Of a stretch of DNA of 64,000 nucleotides, positions 1-10,298 are shown piece after piece. A program made the translations under genes and the position numbers. Each line of letters opens with the position of its first letter. Positions within the stretch are counted from its first letter, which is position 1. A model generated the notes under the pieces. That model had not been told where the DNA came from. It worked only from the letters and a program-made list of their open reading frames with translations, and ran no database searches. The stretch is from Affinibrenneria salicis (lineage in GTDB: Bacteria; Pseudomonadota; Gammaproteobacteria; Enterobacterales; Enterobacteriaceae): contig NZ_VYKJ01000012.1 in assembly GCF_008710095.1 (NCBI RefSeq), positions 124,001-188,000 on the forward strand, in the 5' to 3' direction.

Positions 1-2
1 AG

Positions 3-275
3 ACGCGGGTGATGATGCAGGAGTTGCTGCTATCGGTATGGGAAGCGTCGCGCAAGACCGTGCTGTTTGTCACGCACGATATCGATGAGGCGATTTTTAT
101 GGCCAATAAGGTGGCGATCTTCAGCGCCCGCCCCGGGCGGATTAAACGGGAGATCGCCGTCGGATTTGGCGGGCCGCGCGACTATCGAATCAAAACGTCG
201 CCGGAATTTATGGCGCTGAAGGCGCTGGTAACCGAAGAGATCCGCAGCGAAACGCTGCAGGCCATGGAACGCTGA
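3..275 (+). CDS. ABC transporter ATP-binding protein, NitT/TauT family (3' end only)
   Basis: Only the C-terminal ~90 residues are present; the gene starts before the window. The visible part begins just after where the Walker B/D-loop would be and contains the H-loop (LFVTHDIDEAIFMANKV) and the typical continuation FSARPGRIKREI found in ATPases of nitrate/sulfonate/taurine/hydroxymethylpyrimidine importers (SsuB/TauB-like). The protein would energise uptake of a small organic solute from the cytoplasmic face of a permease encoded upstream. The substrate cannot be read from this fragment. A hairpin with a T run follows the gene, so it probably ends an operon rather than being co-transcribed fully with hutH. 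Confidence 0.85.
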   Translation, partial: TRVMMQELLLSVWEASRKTVLFVTHDIDEAIFMANKVAIFSARPGRIKREIAVGFGGPRDYRIKTSPEFMALKALVTEEIRSETLQAMER

Positions 276-364
276 GGCGCCGCTAAATCCGGCGATCGGC
301 CGGCAATGGCGCCGATAGCCTTCAGCGACATTCCGGACGATGCCGGTTTGTCGCTGAATAACAT

Positions 365-388
365 AAACTCGCGGAGCGGGTTTTTTTT
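365..388 (+). terminator. Intrinsic terminator after the ABC ATPase gene
   Basis: An A-rich/CTCGC arm, a GGA loop and a GCGGG/T-rich arm form a short hairpin that runs into eight consecutive T. It lies between the ABC gene and hutH, only about 30 bp before the hutH start. hutH is therefore either read by partial readthrough or has a promoter that overlaps this region. I could not find a convincing promoter. Confidence 0.55.
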
Positions 389-418
389 GAACCTTTCTTG
401 TATATACAGGAATAGATT

Positions 419-1969
419 ATGTCGACTGAAACGATGCACTGTTGTTTAACCCCGGGCGAGGTGGATCTGACCGCGCTGCGCGCCATCTATCAGGGTAACG
501 TTACGCTGACGCTGGCTCCCGCCGCGCTCGGCGCGATTCAGAATGCGCACCGCACCGTGCTGGATATCGTACAGCAGGGCAAGGTGGTTTACGGCATCAA
601 TACCGGTTTCGGCAAGCTGGCGCAGACCTCAATTCCCGCCGATCGTCTGGCGGAACTGCAGCGTAATCTGGTGTTGTCGCACAGCGTCGGGCTGGGAGAA
701 CTGCTGCCCGACAATGTACTGCGGCTGGCGATCGCCTGCAAAATCATCAGCCTCGGGCGCGGCCATTCCGGCGTGCGGCCGCTGGTGATCGATACTCTGC
801 TGGCGCTGTTCAACGCCGGCGTGATGCCGTGCATTCCGGAAAAAGGCTCGGTGGGCGCCTCCGGCGATCTGGCGCCGCTGGCGCACCTGTCGTTGTTGCT
901 GTTGGGCGAGGGGCAGGCGCGGGTCAACGGCGAATTGATCCCGGCGCCGCAAGGGTTGGCGCTGGCCGGCGTGGCGCCGCTGGTGCTGGGCCCGAAAGAG
1001 GGACTGGCCCTGCTGAACGGCACGCAGATTTCGACCGCGCTGGCGCTGCGCGGTCTGTTTGAGGCGGAGCAGGTGTTCGCCGCCGGGCTGGTGGCGGGCT
1101 GTCTGTCGCTGGAGGCGATTAAGGGGTCGGTAAAACCGTTCGATCCGCGCATCCATGCGGCGCGCGGCCAGCATGGGCAAATGGCGGTCGCGGCGGCGGT
1201 TTGCCAACTGCTGGACGGCAGCGAAATAGTGGCGTCGCACGCCGGCTGCGGCCGGGTGCAGGATCCTTATTCGGTGCGCTGCGTGCCGCAGGTGATGGGC
1301 GCCTGTCTGGATAATCTGAATCACGCCGCCCGGGTGCTGCAGATTGAAGCCAATGCGGCGTCCGATAACCCGCTGGTGTTCAGCGACGGCGGCGAAGTGA
1401 TCTCCGGCGGTAATTTTCATGCCGAACCGGTGGCGTTCGCCGCGGACATCATCGCGCTGGCGGTGGCGGAGATCGGCGCGATTTCCGAACGCCGGATGGC
1501 GTTGCTGCTGGATAGCGGCCTGTCCGGTCTGCCGCCGTTTCTGGTGCGCGACGGCGGCGTAAATTCCGGTTTTATGATCGCTCAGGTTACCGCCGCCGCG
1601 CTGGCGTCGGAGAATAAATCGCTGGCGCATCCGGCCAGCGTCGACAGCCTGCCGACCTCGGCCAATCAGGAAGACCACGTCTCCATGGCGACGTATGCGG
1701 CGCGCCGTCTCGGCGCCATGTGTTTCAATAGCGCGGCGGTGGTCGGCATTGAAGCGATGGCCGCCGCTCAGGGCATTGATTTCCACCGACCGTTGCAAAG
1801 TTCGCCGCTGCTGGAGCAGACGCTAAGCGGCATTCGGCAACGGGTGGATTTTCTTGAGCGCGATCGCCTGCTGGCGCCGGATATCGAGCGCATGCGGCGC
1901 TGGGCCAGCGAAGGCGACTGGCCGGCGGCGGTCAGCGCGCTGTTGCCCGCCGGCGCCGTTCTGGCGTAG
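419..1969 (+). CDS. hutH: Histidine ammonia-lyase
   Basis: Deaminates L-histidine to urocanate and ammonia, the first step of histidine degradation, in the cytosol. The protein is 516 residues, normal for the family. The Ala-Ser-Gly that cyclises into the MIO electrophile is at 147-149 ([14 protein letters not shown]), the catalytic Tyr at 58 ([12 protein letters not shown]), and the Ser-His pair at 87-88 is what histidine-specific lyases carry, where tyrosine lyases have His-Leu. The start ATG follows a spaced AGGAAT. No hutU, hutI, hutG or hutC lies on the downstream side; what lies upstream of the window is unknown. An aromatic ammonia-lyase or aminomutase is a less likely alternative because of the SH selectivity pair. 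Confidence 0.88.
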   Translation: MSTETMHCCLTPGEVDLTALRAIYQGNVTLTLAPAALGAIQNAHRTVLDIVQQGKVVYGINTGFGKLAQTSIPADRLAELQRNLVLSHSVGLGELLPDNVLRLAIACKIISLGRGHSGVRPLVIDTLLALFNAGVMPCIPEKGSVGASGDLAPLAHLSLLLLGEGQARVNGELIPAPQGLALAGVAPLVLGPKEGLALLNGTQISTALALRGLFEAEQVFAAGLVAGCLSLEAIKGSVKPFDPRIHAARGQHGQMAVAAAVCQLLDGSEIVASHAGCGRVQDPYSVRCVPQVMGACLDNLNHAARVLQIEANAASDNPLVFSDGGEVISGGNFHAEPVAFAADIIALAVAEIGAISERRMALLLDSGLSGLPPFLVRDGGVNSGFMIAQVTAAALASENKSLAHPASVDSLPTSANQEDHVSMATYAARRLGAMCFNSAAVVGIEAMAAAQGIDFHRPLQSSPLLEQTLSGIRQRVDFLERDRLLAPDIERMRRWASEGDWPAAVSALLPAGAVLA

Positions 1970-2069
1970 GCGGCAACTTGTCCGGGACGCGCTTCGGCCG
2001 GCGCCCGGACCTCGATGCTCAGCGCGCGTCAGGCGGCCAACCGTTCTCCCCCGGCGCTTTCGGCCGATG

Positions 2070-3116
2070 TTAAAACAGCAGCCACAGCAGCAGGGCCAGC
2101 ACGCAAACGCCGACGATAAGCAGAAAACGCGGCTTATTGAACAGCGGCTGCCAGTTGAGCGGCAGGGCGGCGATCAGCGGGTTAAGCAGCGGCTGCGGTT
2201 CCAGCGTGGTTTCAATGTGGTTCTGGCTTTTCATCCGCTGCAGCCGATCGACAAACAGTATGGTCACCAGCTCGCCGATCTGCGCCGGCGTCAGCGGCGT
2301 ATTCGGCCCGGCGTTAAAGCGGCTCTGGCTATAGTCCAGCAGCAACTGCTGTTCCTGGCCGTCGGCCGGCTGCCTGAGCGCGCCGTGCAGCGTGGTCAGC
2401 GTCGGCGGCGTGTTGAGCTGCAGCAGCGAAGTTTGCGTCTGTAGATACTGGCTCAGCATCTGAAAATTGCGCGCCGGCAGCGGCTCGCCGCTCGTTAACC
2501 CCTGCATTTCCAGCAGCGCCTGCCAGATTCGCGTCGGCGGTTCGCCGTTCAGCGCCGCCAGTTTGGTGACCAGTTGATTCAGGTTGCTGTGCTCGGCCGC
2601 CGCCAGCGGGCGATCGGCCAGCGCCGGCGCCGCCTGCTGCGGTTGCGGAATCGCGATCTGGCCGTTTTGCAACTGCGACACGACCTGCTGCAGCTGCGTC
2701 GAACTCAGCGAACTTAACACGGTGTGGCCGAAGTTCTGGCGGATAAAGTCGCTGACCGCCTGGCGGTTATTGCCCTGCGGCAGTAAATCGGTGAGCTGTT
2801 GCAGCAACTGTTGGCGGCCGTGGCTTTCCTGTACCTGGCTCAGGCGCGCCTGCAGCAGTTGTTCGGCCGGCTGAAAGTGGCGGCTGGCCAGCTCGCCGTT
2901 GTTCGGCAGCCCCAGGTCGTGGCGCAGGCCGGCCCAGATTTCGGCGGATTTCAGCGTGCTGATGGTCAAAATCTTGACGATCAGGCGCTCCAGCGTCGTG
3001 CGCTGCGCCGGGGTGAGCGGCTGATCCGGGTCGTGCGGTTTTAGCGGGGGCGAGCCGCCGGCGCCAGCCGTGCGATCGCCCGTCAGCGGGGGCACGGGGC
3101 CAGTTACGGGTTGCAT
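2070..3116 (-). CDS. flk: Flk, flagellar assembly/secretion regulator (RflH)
   Basis: Flk is a tail-anchored inner-membrane protein that in Salmonella prevents premature secretion of hook-type substrates and influences FlgM export. The product here is 348 residues. It begins MQPVTGPVPPLTGDRTAG, has conserved blocks (ERLIVKILT, EIWAGLRHDLGL, NNRQAVSDFIRQNFG, IPQPQQ, LNQLVTKLAALNGEP), and ends in a hydrophobic C-terminal anchor (about residues 325-348, LLIVGVCVLALLLWLLF). I chose ATG 3116 rather than an upstream in-frame codon because AAGGAC precedes it and the resulting N-terminus matches E. coli Flk. As in E. coli, it is divergent from pdxB, but a transporter/regulator pair has been inserted between them here. 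Confidence 0.85.
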   Translation of the reverse strand: MQPVTGPVPPLTGDRTAGAGGSPPLKPHDPDQPLTPAQRTTLERLIVKILTISTLKSAEIWAGLRHDLGLPNNGELASRHFQPAEQLLQARLSQVQESHGRQQLLQQLTDLLPQGNNRQAVSDFIRQNFGHTVLSSLSSTQLQQVVSQLQNGQIAIPQPQQAAPALADRPLAAAEHSNLNQLVTKLAALNGEPPTRIWQALLEMQGLTSGEPLPARNFQMLSQYLQTQTSLLQLNTPPTLTTLHGALRQPADGQEQQLLLDYSQSRFNAGPNTPLTPAQIGELVTILFVDRLQRMKSQNHIETTLEPQPLLNPLIAALPLNWQPLFNKPRFLLIVGVCVLALLLWLLF

Positions 3117-3310
3117 ACCGAGGTCCTTGCTTGTCGTTGGGAGCCCGGCATTAGCGCCGGCTGTCTTTGTCGTTACTAATAATAGCAAGCGAGGGCAAGG
3201 GACGATATACCCGTCATCGCTGAGACGACCGGCGCGCTTATCCGGACTGGCGCCGGACTGCCTCTTGCCGCACCGCGCCGGGATGGCGTTTAAGTCGATG
3301 CGCTCAGGCG

Positions 3311-4240
3311 CTAATCCAGCGGGTCGCCGCAGGTATCGCGCGCCGCGCCATTGCCGGCGGCGATCTTTTTCCCCCGGCGGCCGGGGTGCGATCGCTGCGC
3401 CAGAATAACGCCCAGCAGCGTGACGACGCCTCCGACCAGGTGGTAGAGGTGCAATTGCTCATGCAAAAAGATAATCGCGATCAGCGCGGTGAAGACCGGC
3501 GTCAGGTTCATAAATATCGAGGCGGTGCTGGCGTCCAGCCGCATTACGCCCTGAATCCACAGGAAGGGCGCGATCAGCGAAGCCATTATGCCGGCGAACG
3601 CCACCAGCGGGATATTTTGCGCCGTCAGCCGTACGCTGTCGGCGTGCAGGAATATCGGCAACAGCAGCAGCAGGCCAAACGCGATCTGACAGTAGAGCGA
3701 CAGCCAGCCCGGCAGCGGAATGGCCCAGCGTTTAAGCAGTACGCCGTATAGCGCATAGGCGCAGGCGCCGACGAAGATCATCGCTTCTCCCCGGCCGATG
3801 CCCTGACGGAGAATGTCCTGCGGATGGCCGCCGCTAATCAGCCAGACGATGCCGCATAGAGACAGTAGACCGCCGAACAACAGACCGCGGCCGGGCTTCA
3901 CCCGCAGCAGCGGAATACTGATCAGCATCGTCAACATCGGCAGCAGAGAGCCGAGAATCCCCATCATCAGCGCGCTGATGGTCTGGGCGGCGTAGTAGGC
4001 CAGGCACTGATAGAGCACAATGCCCAGCAGCCCCAGCGCCAGTAGTTTTAGCGCGTGGCGGCGTATCACCGCCAGATGGCGGACAACGCCGGGCAGCATA
4101 AACGGCGTTAGCAGCAGGAATGCCAGCAGCCAGCGATAGAAAGCGATCGCGGCGGGTTCGATCAGCGCGGTGGACAGCTTGTTAACGACGATATTGATTG
4201 ACCATATCAGTACGGCGAACAGTGGAAAAAGTGCGTTCAT
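3311..4240 (-). CDS. DMT-superfamily (EamA) transporter
   Basis: About 309 residues with ten predicted membrane segments arranged as two EamA repeats (roughly residues 1-135 and 150-285), the architecture of the drug/metabolite exporter family. The repeats end in the usual PLLRVKPG and ALIAIIFLHEQL signatures. Substrates in this family range from amino acids to nucleosides and toxic compounds and cannot be read from sequence. The C-terminus is hydrophilic and basic. Start ATG 4240 gives MNALFPLFAVLIWSIN; an upstream in-frame codon at 4255 adds five residues. It is divergently transcribed from an AraC regulator 153 bp away, which probably controls it. Confidence 0.8.
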   Translation of the reverse strand: MNALFPLFAVLIWSINIVVNKLSTALIEPAAIAFYRWLLAFLLLTPFMLPGVVRHLAVIRRHALKLLALGLLGIVLYQCLAYYAAQTISALMMGILGSLLPMLTMLISIPLLRVKPGRGLLFGGLLSLCGIVWLISGGHPQDILRQGIGRGEAMIFVGACAYALYGVLLKRWAIPLPGWLSLYCQIAFGLLLLLPIFLHADSVRLTAQNIPLVAFAGIMASLIAPFLWIQGVMRLDASTASIFMNLTPVFTALIAIIFLHEQLHLYHLVGGVVTLLGVILAQRSHPGRRGKKIAAGNGAARDTCGDPLD

Positions 4241-4393
4241 TACTCGGTATCCCATTACTCTGCGCAGGGTGATTATCTTGATCTTTCAGACAGCGGGCGC
4301 GCTGAAATCTGGCGTAGACAGTTTACCGCTGTCCGTTTTGTTCTATATTGTCTTAATCAGACATTCAGCGAGCGGAACAAGACAATCTGAACG

Positions 4394-5233
4394 ATGGTAC
4401 AGCATAAACCCTATTATCAGCCGGCGACGACCCTGCACGGCTTCTTTTTCCACGATGAGCAGATCTGCGCCAATACCGAGTATTTGCCGCATCGGCATCC
4501 CTGGGGGCAGCTGATCGTGGTGAAATCCGGAGTGCTGGCGTTAAATATCGCCCGGCAGCGTTTTCTGGCGCCGCCGACGGCGGCGGTGTGGCTGCCGGCC
4601 GACATGGAGCACTCCTGCTATAACCGCCGGCAGGCGTCGGCGCGCACCATCAATTTTGCCGACCGCTACTGTGCGGAGCTGCCGCGTGAGCCCTGTCTGA
4701 TCATCATCGGCAGCGTGTTCAACGCCATCGCGGATGACTTCTTCGCCCGCGGACTGGATACGCCGCGCGGTAAAAGCGATGTGCGTCTGTGCCATGTGCT
4801 GCTCGATCAACTCAGGCAGGCGCCGCGGCAGAAAAACTACCTGCCGATGTCGCACGATAAACTCTTGCTGCCCATCCTGCAGGCGCTGGAGCAGAACCCG
4901 GCCGACAACACGCGGCTGGCGCAGTGGGCGCGTCGGGTTTACAGCACCGAAAGGACGCTGGCCCGGCGCTGTCAGAAGGCGTTGGGCATGACGTTCGGCG
5001 AATGGCGCCAGCGCCTGCGTTTTTTGCACGCGGTCTCTTTGCTTGAACAGGGCATGAGCGTGCAGCGGGTGGCGCTGGAGGTCGGCTATAGCTCCTCTTC
5101 CGCGCTGAATGTGTTGTTTCAGCATATGGCGGAAAAATCGCCCGAAGGTTACCGGCCGCGCGCTTTTTCCGCCGGCGTCAGAGCGAAAAAACAGGATAGC
5201 GATGGGCATCCCCGGCTTTCGGTGGCAGAATAG
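4394..5233 (+). CDS. AraC-family transcriptional regulator, divergent from exporter
   Basis: A 279-residue regulator. The N-terminal half is a cupin-like sensor (HRHPWGQLIVVKSGVLAL, residues ~33-50, and VWLPADMEHSC). The C-terminal ~100 residues contain two helix-turn-helix motifs of AraC type (LAQWARRVYSTERTLARRCQ and MSVQRVALEVGYSSSSALN, followed by FQHMAEKSPEGYR). The layout, an AraC protein divergent from a membrane exporter, resembles E. coli NimR/NimT, but the exporter here is a DMT rather than an MFS protein. The likely role is ligand-dependent activation of the neighbouring transporter gene from the 153-bp shared region. Confidence 0.82.
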   Translation: MVQHKPYYQPATTLHGFFFHDEQICANTEYLPHRHPWGQLIVVKSGVLALNIARQRFLAPPTAAVWLPADMEHSCYNRRQASARTINFADRYCAELPREPCLIIIGSVFNAIADDFFARGLDTPRGKSDVRLCHVLLDQLRQAPRQKNYLPMSHDKLLLPILQALEQNPADNTRLAQWARRVYSTERTLARRCQKALGMTFGEWRQRLRFLHAVSLLEQGMSVQRVALEVGYSSSSALNVLFQHMAEKSPEGYRPRAFSAGVRAKKQDSDGHPRLSVAE

Positions 5234-5275
5234 CAGCCCAATTTTTTATGTCGCAGCCGCCAGGCGGAGAGCAAT

Positions 5276-6412
5276 ATGAACATTCTGGTCGATGAGAATA
5301 TGCCGTACGCGCGCGAACTGTTCAGCCGGCTGGGCGAGGTGCGGCCGGTGCCGGGTCGGCCGATTCCGCCGGACGCTCTGCGCGCGGCGGATGCGCTGAT
5401 GGTTCGTTCGGTCACTCAGGTGAACGCGGCGCTGCTTAACGGCTCGCCGGTAAAATTCGTCGGTTCCGCCACCGCCGGCACCGATCATGTGGATGCGGAC
5501 TGGCTGCGGGCGCAGGGCATCGGTTTTTCCGCCGCGCCGGGCTGTAACGCTATCGCCGTGGTGGAGTACGTTTTTTCCGCTCTGCTGATGCTGGCCGAAC
5601 GCGACGGGTTTTGCCTGCGCGATAAAGTGGTGGGGATCGTCGGCGTCGGCAACGTCGGTTCGCGTTTGCAGCGACGCCTGGAGGCCTGGGGCGTGCGCAC
5701 CGTGCTGTGCGATCCGCCGCGCGCCGATCGCGGCGACGAGGGCGAGTTCGTGGCGCTGAACGCGCTGATTGAACGCGCCGACATTGTGACGCTGCACACG
5801 CCGCTGTATGACGACGGCCCGTATCGCAGCCGTCATCTGGTCGATGACGCCGTACTGGCCGCGATGCCGGAGCATGGCATTTTGATTAACGCCTGTCGCG
5901 GTCCGGTGGTCGATAACGCCGCGCTGCTGCGCACGCTGCGCCAGGGCAAAGCGCTCAGCGTGGTGCTTGATGTGTGGGAGCCTGAGCCGGCGTTGTCCAC
6001 CGAGCTGCTGGCGCGGGTCGATCTGGCGACGGCGCATATCGCCGGCTACAGCCTGGAAGGTAAGGCGCGCGGCACTACTCAGGTGTTTGAGGCGCTGAGC
6101 CGCTTTATCGGCCGGCCGCAGCGGGTTGAACTGTCGTCGCTGTTGCCCGCGCCGGCCTTTGCGGCCGTCACGCTCAATCGGCCGCTGGATCAGGCCGCGT
6201 TAAAGCGTCTGGTTCATCTGGTGTATGATGTGCGCCGGGACGATGCGCTGCTGCGCCGGACAACCGATCTGCCCGCCGGCTTCGATCGTCTGCGCAAACA
6301 GTATCAGGAACGGCGCGAATGGTCATCCCTGCAGGTTTATTGCGAGGACGCGGACAGCGCCGCTTTGCTATCCCGGTTAGGATTCAGCGCCAGCGTGCCG
6401 GCACGCCACTGA
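5276..6412 (+). CDS. pdxB: Erythronate-4-phosphate dehydrogenase
   Basis: NAD-dependent oxidation of 4-phospho-D-erythronate, the second step of the DXP-dependent vitamin B6 pathway. At 378 residues it is the same length as E. coli PdxB. The D-2-hydroxyacid dehydrogenase fold is evident: Rossmann motif [16 protein letters not shown] (about 118-133), the Arg-containing [14 protein letters not shown], the catalytic Glu region LDVWEPEP and the His of [12 protein letters not shown]. The C-terminal ~100 residues are the PdxB-specific dimerisation domain. It heads the pdxB-usg-truA-dedA-accD group in the E. coli order. Confidence 0.96.
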   Translation: MNILVDENMPYARELFSRLGEVRPVPGRPIPPDALRAADALMVRSVTQVNAALLNGSPVKFVGSATAGTDHVDADWLRAQGIGFSAAPGCNAIAVVEYVFSALLMLAERDGFCLRDKVVGIVGVGNVGSRLQRRLEAWGVRTVLCDPPRADRGDEGEFVALNALIERADIVTLHTPLYDDGPYRSRHLVDDAVLAAMPEHGILINACRGPVVDNAALLRTLRQGKALSVVLDVWEPEPALSTELLARVDLATAHIAGYSLEGKARGTTQVFEALSRFIGRPQRVELSSLLPAPAFAAVTLNRPLDQAALKRLVHLVYDVRRDDALLRRTTDLPAGFDRLRKQYQERREWSSLQVYCEDADSAALLSRLGFSASVPARH

Positions 6413-6499
6413 TTATCCATTTTCGACAAGCGCGAGTCAGACGATGGGCCATCTCATCGCCTGGCGTCGCTTCATTTACAGGTTTGGGGAGATAACCAC

Positions 6500-7510
6500 A
6501 TGTCTGACGGCTGGAGTATTGCTCTGCTGGGCGCAACGGGCGCGGTTGGCTCCGCGCTGCTGGCGTTGTTGCAGGAGCGTGAATTTCCGGTGGGGGAACT
6601 GTACCCGCTGGCCAGCGAGCGCAGTGCGGGCGAGGTTTTGCGTTTTAACGGCAAATCGTGCCCGGTGGCCGACGCGGCCGGTTTCGACTGGGCGCAGGCG
6701 CAGCTGGCCTTTTTTGTCGCCGGTCAGGAAGCCAGCGCCCGCTATGCGGACGACGCGGCCAGCGCCGGTTGCCTGGTGATCGACTGCAGCGGACTGTTTG
6801 CGCTGGAGCCGGACGTGCCGCTGGTGGTGCCGGCGGTTAACCCGCAGGTGCTGGCCGACTATCGTAACCGCAATCTGGTGGCGGTCGCCGACAGCCTGAC
6901 CTGCCAATTGCTGAGGGCGATTAAGCCGCTGATCGACGAGGCGGGACTGTCCCGTCTGCACGTGACCAGTCTGCTGTCCGTCTCGGCGCTGGGCAAGGCG
7001 GCGGTGGACGACCTCGCCGGCCAGAGCGCCCGTTTACTCAGCGGTATTCCGGCCGAGCCCGGCGTATTCCCGAAGCAGCTGGCCTTCAACCTGCTGCCGC
7101 TGCTGGCGGATGATCAGGGCAGCGTGCGCGAAGAGCGCAATCTGGTGGATCAGGTGCGTAAGGTGCTGCAGGACGAAGGGTTGCCGATATCGGTGAACTG
7201 TATTCAGTCGCCGGTCTTTTACGGCCACGCCCAGGTGGTGCACCTTGAAGCGCTGCGTCCGCTGTCCGCGGAAGAAGCGCGCGATGAGCTGGCGCGGGCG
7301 GACGATATTGAACTGAGCGACGAACAGAGCTACCCGACGCAGGTCGAGGACGCATCCGGCAAGGTGCAGCTCAGCATCGGCTGCCTGCGCAACGATTACG
7401 GCATCCCGGAGCTGCTGCAGTTTTGGTCGGTGGCCGACAACGTTCGCTTCGGCGGCGCGCTGATGGCGGTTGAAACCGCCGAACGGCTGGTGCAGGAGTA
7501 TCTGTACTAA
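6500..7510 (+). CDS. usg: Usg, aspartate-semialdehyde-dehydrogenase-like protein
   Basis: 336 residues with the N-terminal NAD(P)-binding fold of semialdehyde dehydrogenases ([20 protein letters not shown]) and the dimerisation domain, as in E. coli Usg-1. The catalytic Cys-containing motif of true aspartate-semialdehyde dehydrogenase (SNCTT type) is replaced by ADSLTCQLL, so catalysis of that reaction is doubtful. Its biochemical role is not established. It is tightly coupled to truA: the stop codon TAA overlaps the truA ATG by one base. Confidence 0.9.
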   Translation: MSDGWSIALLGATGAVGSALLALLQEREFPVGELYPLASERSAGEVLRFNGKSCPVADAAGFDWAQAQLAFFVAGQEASARYADDAASAGCLVIDCSGLFALEPDVPLVVPAVNPQVLADYRNRNLVAVADSLTCQLLRAIKPLIDEAGLSRLHVTSLLSVSALGKAAVDDLAGQSARLLSGIPAEPGVFPKQLAFNLLPLLADDQGSVREERNLVDQVRKVLQDEGLPISVNCIQSPVFYGHAQVVHLEALRPLSAEEARDELARADDIELSDEQSYPTQVEDASGKVQLSIGCLRNDYGIPELLQFWSVADNVRFGGALMAVETAERLVQEYLY

Positions 7511-8331
7511 TGTCCGATATGTCGCTGGCGGCGTCCGCGCCGCCGCTGAAAATTGCGTTGGGTATCGAATATGACGGCAGCCGTTACTACGGCTGGCAGC
7601 GGCAGGCCGAAGTGGAAAGCGTGCAGGGCTGCCTGGAGCGCGCGCTGTCATGCGTGGCCAATGAGCCGGTGTCGGTATTTTGCGCCGGGCGCACCGACGC
7701 CGGGGTGCACGCCACCGGGCAGGTGGTGCATTTCTCCACGTCGGTGGTCCGCAAAGACGCCGCCTGGACCATGGGCGTCAACGCCAATCTGCCGCCGGAT
7801 ATCGCCGTGCGCTGGGTCAGCAATGTGGACGACGATTTCCACGCTCGCTTCAGCGCCACCGCGCGCCGCTATCGCTATATTATTTATAATCATCGCTACC
7901 GGCCGGCGGTGCTGGCGAGCGGGGTGACGCACTTTTATCATCCGCTGGATGCGCAGCGCATGGAGCGGGCGGGGCAATGCCTGCTGGGCGAAAATGACTT
8001 TACCTCATTTCGCGCGGTGCAGTGCCAGTCGCGCACGCCATGGCGCAATGTAAATCATTTAAAGGTTACGCGGCACGGCGCCTGGATCGTGGTAGATATT
8101 AAGGCCAATGCGTTTGTCCATCATATGGTGCGCAATATCGTCGGCAGTCTGATGGAAGTCGGCTGCGGCAATCAGCCGGAAAGCTGGATCGCCGAACTGC
8201 TGGCGGCTAAAGATCGCACGCTGGCGGCCGCGACGGCCAGAGCTGAAGGGTTGTATCTGGTGGCGGTGGACTATCCGTCCCGTTTCGGCCTGCCTCAGCC
8301 ATCTATGGGACCGCTGTTTCTGGCTGACTGA
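7510..8331 (+). CDS. truA: tRNA pseudouridine(38-40) synthase
   Basis: TruA converts uridines 38, 39 and 40 in the tRNA anticodon stem-loop to pseudouridine. The 273-residue protein carries the catalytic Asp63 in [19 protein letters not shown] and the conserved [18 protein letters not shown] start of the domain. Translation is probably coupled to usg through the overlapping stop and start (TAATG). Confidence 0.96.
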   Translation: MSDMSLAASAPPLKIALGIEYDGSRYYGWQRQAEVESVQGCLERALSCVANEPVSVFCAGRTDAGVHATGQVVHFSTSVVRKDAAWTMGVNANLPPDIAVRWVSNVDDDFHARFSATARRYRYIIYNHRYRPAVLASGVTHFYHPLDAQRMERAGQCLLGENDFTSFRAVQCQSRTPWRNVNHLKVTRHGAWIVVDIKANAFVHHMVRNIVGSLMEVGCGNQPESWIAELLAAKDRTLAAATARAEGLYLVAVDYPSRFGLPQPSMGPLFLAD

Positions 8332-8411
8332 CGCGCGTTCGGCGCCAGCGGCAGCGGACAAATAAACTGGGTTCGTCTGAGGGAGCGGGCGGCGTCGGGA
8401 GAGATGTTGTT

Positions 8412-9074
8412 ATGGAATTCATCCATTTTATTATCGATTTTATTCTGCATATCGATGTGCATCTGGCGGAACTGGTTGCGCAATACGGTGTCTGGATTTA
8501 TGCGATTTTATTCCTGATTTTATTTTGCGAAACGGGTCTGGTGGTGACGCCCTTTTTACCCGGCGATTCGCTGCTGTTCGTGGCCGGCGCGCTGGCGGCG
8601 CTGCCGACCAACGATCTGGACGTGCACACGATGGTGCTGCTGATGGTGCTGGCCGCCATTTTGGGCGACGCGGTCAACTATACGATCGGCCGTCTGTTTG
8701 GCGAAAAGCTGTTCGGCAACCCGAACTCGAAAATATTTCGCCGCAGCTATCTGGAAAAAACGCACCAGTTTTATGCGCGGCACGGCGGTAAGACGATAAT
8801 TCTGGCGCGATTTGTGCCAATTGTGAGAACATTCGCGCCGTTTGTCGCCGGCATGGGGCATATGACCTATCGTCATTTCGCTGCCTACAACGTGTCGGGC
8901 GCCCTGCTTTGGGTGTTGTTGTTCACCTATGCCGGCTATCTGTTCGGCGATATGCCGGTGGTGCAGGAAAATCTCAAACTGTTAATTGTTGCTATTATTG
9001 TTATTTCAATACTGCCCGGCGTGATCGAGATCTGGCGCCATCGTCGCGCGGCGGTACGCAACAATGCGAAGTAA
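8412..9074 (+). CDS. dedA: DedA-family inner-membrane protein
   Basis: 220 residues, essentially the length of E. coli DedA. It shows the DedA/VTT domain with the conserved acidic F(F/L)[18 protein letters not shown] (about 41-60) and the re-entrant-loop Gly-Arg-Phe-Val-Pro motif ([18 protein letters not shown]). Family members are implicated in undecaprenyl-phosphate or phospholipid translocation and in proton-motive-force maintenance; the specific role of this paralogue is not settled. It lies between truA and accD as in E. coli. Confidence 0.93.
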   Translation: MEFIHFIIDFILHIDVHLAELVAQYGVWIYAILFLILFCETGLVVTPFLPGDSLLFVAGALAALPTNDLDVHTMVLLMVLAAILGDAVNYTIGRLFGEKLFGNPNSKIFRRSYLEKTHQFYARHGGKTIILARFVPIVRTFAPFVAGMGHMTYRHFAAYNVSGALLWVLLFTYAGYLFGDMPVVQENLKLLIVAIIVISILPGVIEIWRHRRAAVRNNAK

Positions 9075-9188
9075 GATAAAACGAAATTTAGCGGCGGTTC
9101 CGACCAGTTTTTTGTCCACAGCGTCGGGCCGTTATGGTTTAATGGACGGCATTTATGGTCTGTTCCCGTGAACGATCCCTGACGTCAG

Positions 9189-9228
9189 TGCCTGAACGCC
9201 GCCAGTGCCGGGGCCGCAGGCATTTTTT
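9189..9228 (+). terminator. Possible terminator between dedA and accD
   Basis: TGCCTG and CAGGCA arms enclose a GC-rich 22-base interior and are followed by six T. It lies about 115 bp after dedA and 70 bp before accD. The large loop makes it only moderately convincing. Confidence 0.4.
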
Positions 9229-9297
9229 GTTCATCCTGTCAGGGACGGCACATGAGCAGCGGACTGGCCTCGCCAGGTTCAAGCAGAAAGGTTATCA

Positions 9298-10212
9298 ATG
9301 AGCTGGATTGAACGAATTCTTAATAAAAGCAATATCACGCCAACCCGTAAGGCGAGTATCCCTGAAGGGGTGTGGACCAAATGCGATAGCTGCGGCCAGG
9401 TTTTGTACCGCGCCGAGCTGGAGCGTAATCTGGAAGTATGTCCTAAATGCGATCATCACATGCGCCTCGCCGCGCGTGCGCGCCTGCATACTTTCCTGGA
9501 TGAAGGCAGCGAGGTTGAGCTGGGTACGGAGCTGGAACCTAAAGATGTGCTGAAGTTCCGGGATTCAAAGAAATACAAAGACCGTCTGGTCGCCGCGCAG
9601 AAGCAGTCGGAAGAGAAAGATGCGCTGGTGGTGATGAAGGGGACGCTTTACGGCATGCCGGTTGTGGCGGCCTCGTTCGAGTTCGCTTTTATGGGCGGTT
9701 CAATGGCGTCGGTGGTCGGCGCGCGCTTTGTGCGGGCGGTGGAGCAGGCGCTTGAAGACGGTTGTCCGCTGGTGTGCTTCTCCGCCAGCGGCGGCGCGCG
9801 TATGCAGGAAGCGCTGATGTCGCTGATGCAGATGGCGAAAACCAGCGCCGCGCTGGCCAGAATGCGCGAACGCGGTCTGCCGTATATCTCGGTGCTGACC
9901 GATCCCACCATGGGCGGCGTGTCCGCCAGTCTGGCGATGCTGGGCGATCTGAACATCGCCGAACCGAAAGCGCTTATCGGCTTTGCCGGGCCGCGCGTTA
10001 TCGAACAGACGGTGCGCGAGAAATTGCCGCCGGGCTTTCAGCGCAGCGAATTCCTGATTGAAAAGGGCGCCATCGATATGATCGTGCGCCGCCCGGAGAT
10101 GCGTTTTAAACTGGCCTCGCTGCTTTCCCGACTGACGAACCAGCCGGAACCGTCGGAAATGTCGGAGATAAAATCAGAGGCGGCGACCGCCGAACCTCAG
10201 GACGAGGCGTAA
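9298..10212 (+). CDS. accD: Acetyl-CoA carboxylase carboxyltransferase subunit beta
   Basis: With AccA, forms the carboxyltransferase that moves the carboxyl group from biotin to acetyl-CoA, giving malonyl-CoA for fatty-acid synthesis. The 304-residue protein has the N-terminal zinc ribbon (Cys29, Cys32, Cys48, Cys51) and the crotonase-like domain with [20 protein letters not shown] and [16 protein letters not shown]. The C-terminal tail is acidic, as is usual. It is followed by folC, as in E. coli. Confidence 0.97.
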   Translation: MSWIERILNKSNITPTRKASIPEGVWTKCDSCGQVLYRAELERNLEVCPKCDHHMRLAARARLHTFLDEGSEVELGTELEPKDVLKFRDSKKYKDRLVAAQKQSEEKDALVVMKGTLYGMPVVAASFEFAFMGGSMASVVGARFVRAVEQALEDGCPLVCFSASGGARMQEALMSLMQMAKTSAALARMRERGLPYISVLTDPTMGGVSASLAMLGDLNIAEPKALIGFAGPRVIEQTVREKLPPGFQRSEFLIEKGAIDMIVRRPEMRFKLASLLSRLTNQPEPSEMSEIKSEAATAEPQDEA

Positions 10213-10298
10213 CACAGGATGAACAGTCGGCCGGGTTGCGCCACGCTGCTGCGATCGGGCCGCTGTATCAATGATCCGTAAGCCAGTGAACGGGACTC

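Noticed and set aside
419..1969. Tyrosine or phenylalanine ammonia-lyase/aminomutase
   Set aside because: The selectivity pair is Ser-His (87-88), as in histidine lyases, and no antibiotic biosynthesis genes are nearby.
6500..7510. Functional aspartate-semialdehyde dehydrogenase
   Set aside because: The catalytic Cys motif is missing and the gene sits in the usg position; called Usg instead.
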